A stretch of 64,000 nt of DNA, taken from Variovorax boronicumulans (GTDB lineage: Bacteria; Pseudomonadota; Gammaproteobacteria; Burkholderiales; Burkholderiaceae_C). The notes under the pieces are model-generated. The model saw nothing but the letters and a program-made list of their open reading frames with translations. It ran no database searches and was not told the origin of the DNA. The DNA lies in NCBI RefSeq assembly GCF_007677875.1, contig NZ_VEDO01000019.1:56495-120494 (forward strand). Reading direction: 5' to 3'. Position 1 is the first letter of the stretch. Every line of letters begins with the position of its first letter. Below, one piece after another: positions 33,912 to 44,731 of the stretch. The position numbers and the translations under genes are program-made.

Positions 33912-35258
33912 TCATGCGCGCGGCTCGACGGCCGCGCCGGGGTCTTCCTCGCCGGCGACGGAGGCCGGGTCGGCCTTGGGCGCGGCCAGCTGGGCCAGCG
34001 CCGCGGCTGCGCCGGGCGCCGTGCTTGCGAGTTGCGCGCCCAGTGCCGTGAGGCCGGCGGCCCCGTCGCGCATCAGCTGGGCAATGGCCTGGCCGGCGTC
34101 CTTGGGCGAGGCGAAGCCCTTGCTCTGCAGCAGCAGCGCGCCGCCCGCATCGACGAGCTTGAAGTAAAACAGGCCATCGACCTCGCGGTACTGCTTGAAT
34201 GCGGGCACGGCCGCCTTGGCCGCCTTGGCGGGCTTGGACGCCTGGACCTGGGCGCCCAGGGGACGCAGCCCCACGGCGTGGCGCAGCGTGGCGATGAAGG
34301 GGCTGGCTGTGCGGCGCGCTTTCCGGGCGCCGGCCAGCAGCACGCGTTCGACGCTGGCCGGGTCGTCAATGTAGCGCTGGTAAGTGGCGCGCATGGGGCC
34401 GACCTCGCGGTCGATGCGCTCGAACAGCGCCTGCTTGGCGTCGGCCCAGGAAATGCCGCCTTCGAACGCGCGGCGGAAATCCGCGGTTTCGCCGGGTTCG
34501 GCGAACGCCTGGTAGATCTGGAACAGTGCCGAGCCCTCGGTGTCCTTGGCCTCGCCGGGCCCGCGCGAGTCGGTCACGATGCCGGCGATGAGCTTGCGCA
34601 TCTGCTCGCGCGGCGCAAACAGCGGGATGGTGTTGTCGTAGCTCTTGCTCATCTTGCGGCCGTCCAGGCCGGGCAGCAGGGCCACGTCTTCTTCGACGGC
34701 CGCCTCGGGCAGCACGAAATGCTCGCCATAGGCATGGTTGAAACGCTGTGCCATGTCGCGCGCCATCTCGATGTGCTGCACCTGGTCGCGGCCCACGGGC
34801 ACCTTGTGCGCGTTGAACATCAGGATGTCGGCGCCCATCAGCACGGGGTACATGAACAGGCCCGCGGTCACGTCGTTGTCAGGCTCTTCGCCGGCCGCGG
34901 CGTTGCGGTCCATCGCGGCCTTGTAGGCATGGGCGCGGTTCAGGATGCCCTTGCCCGTCACGCAGGTCAGGAACCAGGTGAGTTCGGGGATTTCGGGGAT
35001 GTCGGACTGGCGGTAGAAGGTCACGCGCTCGGGGTCCAGGCCGCCGGCCAGCCAGGTCGCCGCGATCTCCAGCGTGGAGCGCTGGATGCGCGCCGGATCG
35101 TCGGTCTTGATCAGCGCGTGGTAGTCCGCAAGGAAATAGAAGCTGTCGGTGTCGGCCGCCTGGCTGGCGCGGATGGCCGGGCGGATGGCGCCTACGTAGT
35201 TGCCGAGGTGGGGGGTGCCGGTGGTGGTGATGCCGGTCAGGACGCGCAGCGTGCTCAT
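33912..35258 (-). CDS. trpS: Tryptophanyl-tRNA synthetase with C-terminal extension
   Basis: This class I synthetase charges tRNA-Trp. The HIGH-type motif is TTGTPHLGNY (residues 12-21) and the KMSKS motif is GRKMSKSYDN. The catalytic part ends near residue 335, as in normal TrpS. An extra tail of about 110 residues follows: an Ala/Lys linker, then a compact segment FKQYREVDGLFYFKLVDAGG and LLLQSKGFASPKDAGQAIAQL that resembles the DUF1508/YegP beta-hairpin repeat, then a low-complexity Ala/Pro/Glu end. The total is 448 residues against a usual 330-350. It is last in a five-gene minus-strand operon, seven bases after the M50 protease gene. Confidence 0.93.
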   Translation of the reverse strand: MSTLRVLTGITTTGTPHLGNYVGAIRPAIRASQAADTDSFYFLADYHALIKTDDPARIQRSTLEIAATWLAGGLDPERVTFYRQSDIPEIPELTWFLTCVTGKGILNRAHAYKAAMDRNAAAGEEPDNDVTAGLFMYPVLMGADILMFNAHKVPVGRDQVQHIEMARDMAQRFNHAYGEHFVLPEAAVEEDVALLPGLDGRKMSKSYDNTIPLFAPREQMRKLIAGIVTDSRGPGEAKDTEGSALFQIYQAFAEPGETADFRRAFEGGISWADAKQALFERIDREVGPMRATYQRYIDDPASVERVLLAGARKARRTASPFIATLRHAVGLRPLGAQVQASKPAKAAKAAVPAFKQYREVDGLFYFKLVDAGGALLLQSKGFASPKDAGQAIAQLMRDGAAGLTALGAQLASTAPGAAAALAQLAAPKADPASVAGEEDPGAAVEPRA

Positions 35259-35265
35259 GGAGGTC

Positions 35266-35934
35266 TCAGCGGATCAGGAGGGAAAAAGGGGTCAGCAGCA
35301 GGTCGAGGAATTCGAAGGTCAGGCCCATGATGGGCCGCAGCCACAGTGCGCCGACCACGCCGGCGAGCACCAGGCCCATGACGATGAAGAAGCCCCACGG
35401 TTCCACGCGCGAGACCAGCACGGCCTGCTTCCAGGGCAGGAGGCCCACCAGCACACGCCCGCCATCCAGCGGCGGCAGCGGGAACAGGTTGAACGCGAAC
35501 ATCACCACGTTGACCAGCATGCCGGCCTGGCACATCTTGACGAAAAAGGGCTCGCTGACGCCCAGGGCCACGAGCAGGTAGAACGCGATGCCCCACAGCA
35601 AGGCCTGCACCAGGTTGGCGCCCGGGCCGGCCAGCGCCACCCAGACCATGTCGCGCTTGGGATTGCGCAGCCGGCCGAACTGCACGGGCACGGGCTTGGC
35701 GTAGCCGAACACGAAGGCGCCCGAGGTCGCCAGGTACAGCAGGATGGGCATCAGGATGGTGCCCAGCGGGTCGATGTGCTTGACCGGGTTCAGCGTCACG
35801 CGGCCAAGCAGCCAGGCGGTCTGGTCGCCGTAGTGCCGGGCCACGTAGCCGTGGGCCGCTTCGTGCACCGTGATCGCGAAGAGCACGGGCAGCGCGAAGA
35901 TCAGCAGGTTCTGGAGGATGGCGTCGAAGTTCAC
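35266..35934 (-). CDS. Site-2 protease-family (M50) membrane protein
   Basis: This 222-residue integral membrane metalloprotease has the zinc motif HEAAH (residues 24-28) in its first span and the third ligand in FNLFPLPPLDGGRVL. Five or so spans are visible. It belongs to the minimal S2P group, without PDZ or CBS domains, found beside trpS or scpA in many proteobacteria. Its substrate is unknown. It lies between the yciO-like gene (23 bases upstream) and trpS (seven bases downstream) in one operon. Confidence 0.9.
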   Translation of the reverse strand: MNFDAILQNLLIFALPVLFAITVHEAAHGYVARHYGDQTAWLLGRVTLNPVKHIDPLGTILMPILLYLATSGAFVFGYAKPVPVQFGRLRNPKRDMVWVALAGPGANLVQALLWGIAFYLLVALGVSEPFFVKMCQAGMLVNVVMFAFNLFPLPPLDGGRVLVGLLPWKQAVLVSRVEPWGFFIVMGLVLAGVVGALWLRPIMGLTFEFLDLLLTPFSLLIR

Positions 35935-35956
35935 CGGCGGATTGTCGCAGCGCGCC

Positions 35957-36592
35957 TCACAGCCCCAGTGCGGCGAGCGGGCCGCGGCCTTCGCGCACGA
36001 TCTCGGGCTCGCCGCCCGTGCCCATGGGCACGAGGTCGATCACCGTGGTCGGCGCGGACGGGCAGGCACCGGCGTCCAGCACGGCGGCCAGCTGGTGCTC
36101 GAAGCGCTCGCGGATCTCGGCGCCGTCGTGCAGCGGTTCGGTGTCGCCGGGTGGGATCAGCGTGGTGGCGAGCAGCGGCGCGCCGTGCAGGGCCAGTAGC
36201 TCCTGCAAGGCCTTGTGCTCGGGCACGCGCAGGCCGATGGTCTTGCGCGAAGGATGGCTCACGCGCCGCGGCACCTCCTTGCTGGCTTCCAGGATGAAGG
36301 TGTAAGCGCCCGGCGTGGCCGACTTGAGCAGGCGGTACTGCTTGTTGTCCACGCGCGCGTAGTTGGCGAGTTCCGACAGGTCGCGGCACAGCAAGGTGAG
36401 GTGGTGGCGGTCGTCCACGCCGCGCAGGCGGCGCATGCGGTCCACGGCGGCCTTGTCGTCCAGGTGGCAGACCAGCGCGTAGCTGGAGTCCGTGGGCACG
36501 GCGATGACCTCGCCCTTGGCCAGCAGCGCCACGGCCTGCTTGAGCAGGCGCGGCTGGGGGTTGTCGGGATGCAGTTCGAAGTACTGGGCCAT
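35957..36592 (-). CDS. yciO: YciO/Sua5-family protein
   Basis: This 211-residue protein has the YrdC/Sua5 fold that binds double-stranded RNA and, in Sua5/TsaC, makes threonylcarbamoyl-adenylate for tRNA modification. GEVIAVPTDSSYALVCH matches the family's nucleotide segment, and PGAYTFILEASKEVPRRV fits YciO rather than TsaC. YciO itself has weak or uncertain activity. It overlaps no gene but is three bases from the EamA gene upstream and 23 bases from the M50 gene. The neighbouring PHP gene (RNase AM type) is also beside yciO in E. coli. Confidence 0.9.
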   Translation of the reverse strand: MAQYFELHPDNPQPRLLKQAVALLAKGEVIAVPTDSSYALVCHLDDKAAVDRMRRLRGVDDRHHLTLLCRDLSELANYARVDNKQYRLLKSATPGAYTFILEASKEVPRRVSHPSRKTIGLRVPEHKALQELLALHGAPLLATTLIPPGDTEPLHDGAEIRERFEHQLAAVLDAGACPSAPTTVIDLVPMGTGGEPEIVREGRGPLAALGL

Positions 36593-36595
36593 GGT

Positions 36596-37483
36596 TCAAG
36601 GTCTCGGACGGGATTCGCGCAAGGTCATCCAGGCGCCAAGCGCGCCGCAGATGGCCACCAGGGCCATGCCCAGCAGCGACCAGCCGTCCGGCACGTGCGC
36701 GAACACCAGCCAGCCACCGATCATCGCAAAGCCGATCTGGCCGTAGAGGTAGGGCGTGAGCACGGCCGCCGGCGCGCGCGAGTAGCCCAGGATCAGCAGG
36801 AAGTGGCCCACGGTGGCCATCACGCCCATGAGCAGCAGGCCGGCCCACAGCCGCCAGTCCGGCAGGTCTACCCAGACGAAGGGCAGCGGGATGGAAGCGG
36901 CCAGCGTGCCGATCCAGCCCGTGTAGAGGTGGGTGGTCAGCGGCGCGTCGGTGCGTGCGAGCTTGCTGGTCAGCACCTGGAACCAGGCGTTGGTGGCCAC
37001 CAGTGCCAGCGGCAGCAGCAGCCGCCAGTCGAAGGCTTCGCCGCCGGGACGGATGATGACCATGGTGCCGACGAAGCCGCCGACCACCAGCGCCCAGCGC
37101 TGCGGCGAGACGCGTTCGCCCAGCGTGTGCGCGGCCAGCAGCGTGATGACCAGCGGGGTGATCATGACGATGGCCGTGAATTCGCCCACCGGCATGGTCT
37201 TGAGGCTCAGGAAGGCCAGCAGGCTGCTGGTGAGCAGCAGCACGCCGCGCAGCAACTGGAAGCGCGGGTGTGCCGTGCGCAGCATCTTCAGGCCCTGGCG
37301 CGGCAGCACGATGGCCGTGGTGGCCACGGCCTGGAACGCGTAGCGGAACCACAGGCCCATGAGCAGCGGCACGGTCACTGTGACGGCCTTGGTGGTGGTG
37401 TCCAGCACGGCGAAGCAGGCGACGGCGCACAGCACCAGCGCAATGCCCCCCAACGGCGAGGCGGGCAGGGCGGCGGAACTCAC
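36596..37483 (-). CDS. EamA/DMT-family transporter
   Basis: This 295-residue inner-membrane transporter has ten predicted spans in two EamA repeats. Recognisable segments are CAVACFAVLDTTTKAVT near the start, FLSLKTMPVGEFTAIVMITPLVITLLA, and ILGYSRAPAAVLTPYLYGQI in the second half. The start is GTG at 37483, overlapping the stop of the PHP gene by four bases (GTGA). It lies three bases from yciO. The substrate, probably a small metabolite, is unknown. Confidence 0.87.
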   Translation of the reverse strand: MSSAALPASPLGGIALVLCAVACFAVLDTTTKAVTVTVPLLMGLWFRYAFQAVATTAIVLPRQGLKMLRTAHPRFQLLRGVLLLTSSLLAFLSLKTMPVGEFTAIVMITPLVITLLAAHTLGERVSPQRWALVVGGFVGTMVIIRPGGEAFDWRLLLPLALVATNAWFQVLTSKLARTDAPLTTHLYTGWIGTLAASIPLPFVWVDLPDWRLWAGLLLMGVMATVGHFLLILGYSRAPAAVLTPYLYGQIGFAMIGGWLVFAHVPDGWSLLGMALVAICGALGAWMTLRESRPRP

Positions 37484-38361
37484 TGGATGCGGTCCGCCAG
37501 CAGCTCCCAGACAGGGGTCAGGTCGCCCGGCAGGTAGGGCAGCGCACCCAGGTCGCAATGGCTCTCGTCGGGGCTGTGGAAATCGCTGCCGCGCGAGGCC
37601 GCGAGGCCGAATTCGCGCGCCATGTCCGCATATTCCACGTATTCGGCCGGCGTGTGGCTGCCGGTGACGACCTCGACGCCGCGGCCGCCGTGGGCCTTGA
37701 ACTCGCTGAACAGCGCGTACTCTTCCGTGGCATTGAACTTGTAGCGGCCCGGGTGGGCGATCACGGCGATGCCGCCGCCCTGGGTGATCCAGTTCACCGC
37801 GTCCTTGAGGTTGGCCCAGCGGTGTGGCACGTAGCCGGGCTTGCCCTCGGTCAGGTATTTGCGGAAGACCTCGGGCGTGTCTTTGCAATGGCCGGTCTCG
37901 ACCAGGAAACGTGCGAAGTGCGTGCGCGAGATCAGTGCCGGGTTGCCGACGAATTTGAGAGCGCCCTCGTAGGCGCCGTGGATGCCGACTTTGGCCAGGC
38001 CCTCGGCCATCTCGCGCGCGCGCGGGCCGCGGCCGTCCCGCGTGTCGGCCAGGCCCTGGGCCATGCGCGGGTCCTCGGCATCGAAGCCCAGGCCGACGAT
38101 GTGCACGGTCTCGCCTGCGAAGGTGACGGAGATCTCGCACCCCGTGAGGTAGCGCAGGCCGTTGGCCTTGGCTGCGGCGGCAGCGCGCGACTGGCCGCCG
38201 ATCTCGTCGTGGTCCGTCAGGGCCCAGAGCTCGACGCCGTTGGCGCGCGCACGTTGCGCCAGGTCTTCAGGGGTCAGCGTGCCATCGGAGACGATGGAGT
38301 GGCAGTGCAAATCGGCGTTGAGGATGGAAGGCACGGCGGGCATTTTAGGTGTGCGGTCCAT
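37480..38361 (-). CDS. PHP-domain phosphoesterase, YciV/RNase AM type
   Basis: This 293-residue metal-dependent PHP phosphoesterase has the ligand motifs NADLHCHSIVSDGTLTPEDLA, LTDHDEIGG and IAHPGRYKF, ending with SRGSDFHSPDE. The closest characterised relatives are E. coli YciV (RNase AM, a 5'-3' exoribonuclease) and nucleoside 3',5'-bisphosphate phosphatases. The start is ATG at 38361 (MDRTPKMPAVPS) or 38343; neither has a strong ribosome site. It heads a five-gene operon, with a terminator for rpmB-rpmG just upstream. Confidence 0.88.
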   Translation of the reverse strand: MDRTPKMPAVPSILNADLHCHSIVSDGTLTPEDLAQRARANGVELWALTDHDEIGGQSRAAAAAKANGLRYLTGCEISVTFAGETVHIVGLGFDAEDPRMAQGLADTRDGRGPRAREMAEGLAKVGIHGAYEGALKFVGNPALISRTHFARFLVETGHCKDTPEVFRKYLTEGKPGYVPHRWANLKDAVNWITQGGGIAVIAHPGRYKFNATEEYALFSEFKAHGGRGVEVVTGSHTPAEYVEYADMAREFGLAASRGSDFHSPDESHCDLGALPYLPGDLTPVWELLADRIQ

Positions 38362-38395
38362 TTTGCGAGGTCGCCCGGGCGGCAGCGGCCGCGCC

Positions 38396-38425
38396 AAAAA
38401 CAAAACCCGCTCGGGTGAGCGGGTT
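38396..38425 (-). terminator. Rho-independent terminator of rpmB-rpmG
   Basis: Read on the minus strand, AACCCGCTC and GAGCGGGTT pair around a four-base loop and are followed by TTTTGTTTTT. It stands 35 bases after the rpmG stop and ahead of the PHP operon. Confidence 0.9.
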
Positions 38426-38459
38426 CGTGGAAGTTGGCTGGGGGCCGAAGCCCTGGGCA

Positions 38460-38630
38460 TCACTTCAGCTTGATTTCCTTGTACTCGACGTGCTTGCGAG
38501 CCTTGGGATCGAACTTGGTGATCAGCATCTTCTCGGGCATGGTCTTCTTGTTCTTGGTCGTGGTGTAGAAGTGACCCGTACCAGCCGTGGATTCCAGCTT
38601 GATCTTTTCGCGTCCGCCTTTGGTGGCCAT
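38460..38630 (-). CDS. rpmG: 50S ribosomal protein L33
   Basis: L33 (56 residues) binds 23S rRNA near the E site. The sequence [20 protein letters not shown] followed by FYTTTKNK and the end YKEIKLK is complete. It lacks the CxxC pair of zinc-binding L33 paralogs. It lies 17 bases downstream of rpmB, the standard pairing. Both end at the terminator. Confidence 0.98.
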   Translation of the reverse strand: MATKGGREKIKLESTAGTGHFYTTTKNKKTMPEKMLITKFDPKARKHVEYKEIKLK

Positions 38631-38647
38631 GGTGATTCCCCTTCGCT

Positions 38648-38884
38648 TTAAGCTGCTTGGCCGCGCGCACGCAGGTCTGCGAGCACGGCGTCGATGCCGT
38701 TCTTGTCGATCAGGCGCAGGCCGGCGTTGGAGATGCGCAGGCGCACCCAGCGGTTTTCCGACTCCACCCAGAAACGGCGGTATTGCAGGTTCGGCAGGAA
38801 CCGGCGCTTGGTCTTGTTGTTGGCGTGGGAAACGTTGTTCCCGACCATCGGGCCCTTGCCCGTGACTTCACATACGCGTGACAT
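38648..38884 (-). CDS. rpmB: 50S ribosomal protein L28
   Basis: L28 (78 residues) is a large-subunit protein. [20 protein letters not shown] and [21 protein letters not shown] are diagnostic. The ATG at 38884 is chosen; the frame also has a GTG two codons upstream, but MSRVCEV is the family start and GAGAG precedes it. It has one cysteine in its zinc-ribbon position, so it is probably the zinc-free type. It is first in the rpmB-rpmG operon. Confidence 0.97.
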   Translation of the reverse strand: MSRVCEVTGKGPMVGNNVSHANNKTKRRFLPNLQYRRFWVESENRWVRLRISNAGLRLIDKNGIDAVLADLRARGQAA

Positions 38885-38910
38885 GGTCACTCTCTCGTAG
38901 TAACAGCTGG

Positions 38911-39017
38911 CACCTGGTCCCGAAAACGGCGATCAGGTGGGTGACAGCTTGACCTCGCCAAAAGCAGGTGGCGGTGACCTGTTTGCCGATGAGATTTCGG
39001 CAAAGCCCGCGATTGTA
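38911..39017 (-). promoter_or_regulatory. Promoter and structured leader of rpmB-rpmG
   Basis: On the minus strand a TACAAT -10 (39017-39012) lies 17 bases after TGGAGC (39040-39035), inside the 3' end of trxB. Downstream, three inverted repeats follow: TTTGCCGA/TCGGCAAA (38982-39004), CAGGT/ACCTG (38965-38981) and CACCTG/CAGGTG with an inner CCG/CGG (38911-38939). The first begins where transcription should start. The -35 is a weak match, so the promoter is tentative, but the three stems are seen directly. Confidence 0.5.
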
Positions 39018-39023
39018 GCGCGT

Positions 39024-40819
<1,796 letters not shown>

Positions 40820-40868
40820 ACGGGGCCAAAGCCATGCGGGGCATGGGGTAAGCTTGCGCGCTGCCTCC

Positions 40869-43238
40869 ATGACCTATTCGCTCAACACCCTCAATTCGTC
40901 GCAGGGCGCGGAGCCGCCGCGCTCGGGCATCGTCCGGTTCGCGCGTGAGTTCGGCCTGCTGCTGGGCCTTTTGGCCCTGTCCTTCTGGTTCATCGCACTG
41001 ATCAGTTACTCGCCGCAGGATGCGGCTTGGTCCACCTCGGGCGGGCCCGGCGCCACGCGCAACTGGGGCGGCCGGCTTGGCGCCCTGGTCGCCGACCTCA
41101 GTTACTTCGGCCTGGGCTATTCGGTCTGGTGGTGCGTGGCCGCCGGTGTGCGTGCCTGGCTGACCCATCTGGCACGCTGGATGCGCGGCGCCCGTCCGCC
41201 GCGCAAACCCGTGGGCGGTGGCCTCTTGGGCTTTGCCATCGGCCTGGCGGTGCTGCTGCTGGCCAGCTGCGTGCTGGAGTGGACGCGGCTGTACCGGCTT
41301 GAGCCCGGCCTGCCCGGCGATGCCGGCGGTGTGCTCGGCTACCTTGCCGGCCCGCTGGCGACCAAGTGGCTGGGCTTCGCCGGCTCCGGGCTGGTGGCCA
41401 TCGTGGCCGGCATCATCGGTGTGGCCGCGGTGTTCCGCTTCTCCTGGGCCCAGGTGGCCGAGCGCGTGGGCGCGCGCGTGCATGCGCTGGTCGAGCTGCG
41501 CCGCGAGAAGCGCGAGGCCGCCGAAGACCGGGCCCTGGGCAAGCAGGCCGTGCGCGAGCGCGCCGAGGGCACCCTGGATCCGATCGAGGCCCTGGAAGAC
41601 CGCGTCGAACCCGGCGCGGAGCCGCCACGGCCGCTGGCGCGCATTCCCAAGCCCGCCAAGCCGCCGGTGGTCATCGAGCCGCAGACGCAAGCCGAGCCGC
41701 AGCCCAGTGCACGCGTGGTGAAGGAACGCCAGAAGCCGCTGTTCACCGAACTGCCCGATTCGCGCCTGCCGCAGGTCGACCTGCTGGACCCCGCGCAAGG
41801 GCGCCAGGAAACTGTTTCGAACGACACGCTGGAAATGACCAGCCGCATGATCGAGAAGAAACTCAAGGACTTCGGCGTGGACGTGACCGTGGTGCTGGCT
41901 TCGCCGGGCCCCGTGATCACGCGCTACGAGATCGAACCGGCCACGGGCGTCAAGGGCTCGCAGATCGTGAACCTGGCCAAGGACCTGGCGCGCTCGTTGT
42001 CGCTGGTCTCGATCCGGGTGATCGAGACCATCCCGGGCAAGAACTACATGGCTCTGGAACTGCCCAACGCCAAGCGCCAATCCATCAAACTGTCAGAGAT
42101 CCTGGGCTCGCAGGTCTACCACGAGGCCAAGTCCATGCTGACCATGGGCCTGGGCAAGGACATCGTCGGCAACCCGGTCGTGGCCGACCTCGCCAAGATG
42201 CCGCACGTGCTGGTGGCTGGTACCACGGGCTCGGGCAAGTCGGTCGGCATCAACGCGATGATCCTATCGCTGCTCTACAAGGCCGAGGCGCGCGACGTGC
42301 GCCTGCTCATGATCGACCCCAAGATGCTGGAAATGTCGGTCTACGAAGGCATCCCGCACCTGTTGGCGCCCGTGGTCACCGACATGAAGCAGGCCGCCCA
42401 TGGCCTGAACTGGTGCGTGGCCGAGATGGAGCGCCGCTACAAGCTCATGAGCAAACTGGGCGTGCGCAACCTGGCCGGCTACAACACCAAGATCGACGAG
42501 GCCGCGGCGCGCGAGGAGTTCATCTACAACCCCTTCAGCCTGACGCCGGACGACCCCGAGCCGCTCAAGCGCGAGCCGCACATCGTGGTCATCATCGACG
42601 AGCTGGCCGACCTCATGATGGTGGTCGGCAAGAAGATCGAAGAGCTGATCGCACGGCTGGCGCAGAAGGCGCGCGCGGCTGGAATCCACCTGATCCTGGC
42701 GACGCAGCGCCCCAGCGTGGACGTGATCACGGGCCTGATCAAGGCCAACATCCCGACCCGGATCGCGTTCTCGGTCGGCTCCAAGATCGACAGCCGCACC
42801 ATCCTGGACCAGATGGGCGCCGAGGCGCTGCTGGGCATGGGCGACATGCTCTACATGGCCAGCGGCACCGGCCTGCCGGTCCGCGTGCACGGTGCCTTCG
42901 TCAGCGACGACGAGGTGCATCGCGTGGTGGCCTACCTCAAGAGCCAGGGCGAGCCCGACTACATCGAAGGCGTGCTCGAAGGCGGCACCATCGATGGCGA
43001 GAGCACGGATTACCCGGGCGAAGGCGACGCAGGCGGCGAGAAGGACCCGATGTACGACCAGGCCGTGGAAGTCGTGCTCAAGCACCGCAAGCCCAGCATC
43101 TCGCTGGTGCAGCGCCACCTCAAGATCGGCTACAACCGCGCGGCGCGGCTCGTGGAGGACATGGAGAAGGCCGGCCTGGTCAGCTCCATGAGCGGCAGCG
43201 GCCAGCGCGAGATCCTCGTGCCCGAGCGCGCCGAGTGA
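40869..43238 (+). CDS. ftsK: DNA translocase FtsK
   Basis: This 789-residue protein couples septation to chromosome dimer resolution. The N-terminus has four membrane spans (about 25-190), then a short linker, the alpha and beta motor domains with Walker [15 protein letters not shown] and Walker [13 protein letters not shown], and a C-terminal gamma winged helix ([17 protein letters not shown]) that reads KOPS and contacts XerD. It is of the short-linker type. The start is placed at ATG 40869 (MTYSLNTL) without a clear ribosome site. The stop is 32 bases before lolA, the conserved order. Confidence 0.96.
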   Translation: MTYSLNTLNSSQGAEPPRSGIVRFAREFGLLLGLLALSFWFIALISYSPQDAAWSTSGGPGATRNWGGRLGALVADLSYFGLGYSVWWCVAAGVRAWLTHLARWMRGARPPRKPVGGGLLGFAIGLAVLLLASCVLEWTRLYRLEPGLPGDAGGVLGYLAGPLATKWLGFAGSGLVAIVAGIIGVAAVFRFSWAQVAERVGARVHALVELRREKREAAEDRALGKQAVRERAEGTLDPIEALEDRVEPGAEPPRPLARIPKPAKPPVVIEPQTQAEPQPSARVVKERQKPLFTELPDSRLPQVDLLDPAQGRQETVSNDTLEMTSRMIEKKLKDFGVDVTVVLASPGPVITRYEIEPATGVKGSQIVNLAKDLARSLSLVSIRVIETIPGKNYMALELPNAKRQSIKLSEILGSQVYHEAKSMLTMGLGKDIVGNPVVADLAKMPHVLVAGTTGSGKSVGINAMILSLLYKAEARDVRLLMIDPKMLEMSVYEGIPHLLAPVVTDMKQAAHGLNWCVAEMERRYKLMSKLGVRNLAGYNTKIDEAAAREEFIYNPFSLTPDDPEPLKREPHIVVIIDELADLMMVVGKKIEELIARLAQKARAAGIHLILATQRPSVDVITGLIKANIPTRIAFSVGSKIDSRTILDQMGAEALLGMGDMLYMASGTGLPVRVHGAFVSDDEVHRVVAYLKSQGEPDYIEGVLEGGTIDGESTDYPGEGDAGGEKDPMYDQAVEVVLKHRKPSISLVQRHLKIGYNRAARLVEDMEKAGLVSSMSGSGQREILVPERAE

Positions 43239-43270
43239 ACCAACGCGCATTGCGCCGACTCCGAGATTCC

Positions 43271-43930
43271 ATGAAGTTCAAACCCTTGCGCACCCTGGCC
43301 ACCGGCGGTCTGCTCGCGCTGTGCCTGGGCGCCGCGCACGCCGACGCGCTCGACAGCCTCGAGACCTTCGTCAAGACCGTCAAGAGCGGCCGTGCAACCT
43401 TCACCCAGACCGTGACCTCGCCGCCGCGCGAGGGCCAGGCCGCGCGCAGCAAGACCTCCAGCGGCACCTTCGCGTTCCAGCGCCCGATCCGCTTTCGCTT
43501 CGACTACACCAAGCCCTTCGAGCAGACCATCGTGGCCGACGGACAGACGCTGTGGCTGCATGACGTGGACCTGAACCAGGTGACGGCCCGCAAGCAGGCC
43601 GATGTGCTGGGCTCCACGCCGGCTGCGCTGGTGGCCGCCGCACCTGACCTGGCCGCGCTGCGCGCCGACTTCGAGCTCAAGGCCGCGCCCGACCAGGACG
43701 GCCTGCAGTGGGTCGAGGCCACGCCCAAGGCCAAGGACGGCCAGCTGTCCTCCGTGCGCGTGGGCCTCAAGGCCGGCGACAAGGGGCCCGAGCTGGCCGC
43801 GCTCGAGATCGCCGACAGCTTCGGCCAGCGCTCCGTGCTGCGCTTCACGCAGGTCGAGGTCAACCCCACGCTGCCCGCCAGCAGCTTCCAGTTCAAGCCG
43901 CCGGCCGGTGCCGACGTGCTACGCCAATAG
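43271..43930 (+). CDS. lolA: Outer-membrane lipoprotein carrier protein LolA
   Basis: This 219-residue periplasmic chaperone carries lipoproteins from LolCDE to LolB. The signal peptide LATGGLLALCLGAAHA is clear. The mature part has SGTFAFQRPIRFRFDYTKPFEQTIVADGQTLW, where the family's pocket begins, and ends with VNPTLPASSFQFKPPAGADVL. It follows ftsK by 32 bases. It is followed not by rarA, its usual neighbour, but by a C40 peptidase gene. The start ATG at 43271 is the natural one. Confidence 0.94.
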   Translation: MKFKPLRTLATGGLLALCLGAAHADALDSLETFVKTVKSGRATFTQTVTSPPREGQAARSKTSSGTFAFQRPIRFRFDYTKPFEQTIVADGQTLWLHDVDLNQVTARKQADVLGSTPAALVAAAPDLAALRADFELKAAPDQDGLQWVEATPKAKDGQLSSVRVGLKAGDKGPELAALEIADSFGQRSVLRFTQVEVNPTLPASSFQFKPPAGADVLRQ

Positions 43931-43934
43931 GCCG

Positions 43935-44405
43935 ATGCAGCGGCGCCTGGCCTTGCCCCTGCTGCTGGCCAGCGTGCTGGCCGCCTGCGGCACGGCGCCG
44001 CCGCACGGACGCGGCACCGCTTCGAGCCGGCTCGATCCCGAAGGCGCGAGCGACGTGGCCATGCATGCGCTGGGCCTGGTCGGCACGCCCTACCGCTACG
44101 GCGGCAACACGCCCGATGGGGGTTTCGACTGCAGCGGCCTGATCGGCTACGTTTACCGCCATGGCATGACGCCGGTGGCGGCACCGCGCACCGTGGCGCA
44201 GCTGGCGGATTGGGGCGCTGAGGTGGACCGCGAGACGCTGCGCACGGGCGATCTGGTGGTGTTCGGGTCGCGCGCGACGCACGCCGGCATCTACGTTGGC
44301 GAAGGCCGCTTCGTGCACGCACCGTCCTCGGGCGGCACGGTGCGGCTGGACCGGTTGGACGGGCCGTACTGGTCGCGCCAGCGCGTGGCGTTCCGCCGTC
44401 CCTGA
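43935..44405 (+). CDS. NlpC/P60 (C40) cell-wall peptidase, lipoprotein
   Basis: This 156-residue murein endopeptidase has a lipobox (SVLAACG, Cys about 18) and the catalytic cysteine in GGFDCSGLIGYVY, His in THAGIYVG and a third polar residue in FVHAPSSGG. It should cut peptide crosslinks of peptidoglycan from the outer membrane or periplasm. The spacing of five bases from lolA suggests a shared transcript. It ends two bases before the toxin gene, on the opposite strand. Confidence 0.92.
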   Translation: MQRRLALPLLLASVLAACGTAPPHGRGTASSRLDPEGASDVAMHALGLVGTPYRYGGNTPDGGFDCSGLIGYVYRHGMTPVAAPRTVAQLADWGAEVDRETLRTGDLVVFGSRATHAGIYVGEGRFVHAPSSGGTVRLDRLDGPYWSRQRVAFRRP

Positions 44406-44407
44406 GT

Positions 44408-44731
44408 TCAGATTTTCAAGAGCCGCTTCACCAGCAGCGACGCGAAGTCCTGGCGATGCCCGGCGACGGCATAGACAAAGCTGGTGTCCGCCATGCGGCG
44501 GTACACCAGCTTGTGGTGCGAGGTGAAGACGTTGCGGTAGTCGAAGATGCCGACGGATGCCAGTTCCTGAACGGCTGCCCCGGTCAGGAAGCCGCTGTCG
44601 ACGAGCGCGAGCTTTTCGAACATCTCGTCCTCGGCTTTCAACCAGTCCGCTTCGCTCCATTTCGCGAGCATGTACTCCTGGAGCGAGAGCAAGTCATCCT
44701 GCGCATCGGGAAGGATGACGATGGCCATCAT
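44408..44731 (-). CDS. ParE/RelE-family toxin
   Basis: This 107-residue protein fits the ParE/RelE fold, with DAQDDLLSLQEYMLAKW near the start and YRNVFTSHHKLVYRRM and VYAVAGHRQD near the end. Such toxins cleave mRNA at the ribosome (RelE) or inhibit gyrase (ParE); the family cannot be settled by eye. The gene overlaps the upstream antitoxin stop by four bases and is translated with it. It lacks the strict third-position G/C bias of its neighbours, as does the antitoxin gene, which hints at later arrival. Confidence 0.85.
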   Translation of the reverse strand: MMAIVILPDAQDDLLSLQEYMLAKWSEADWLKAEDEMFEKLALVDSGFLTGAAVQELASVGIFDYRNVFTSHHKLVYRRMADTSFVYAVAGHRQDFASLLVKRLLKI

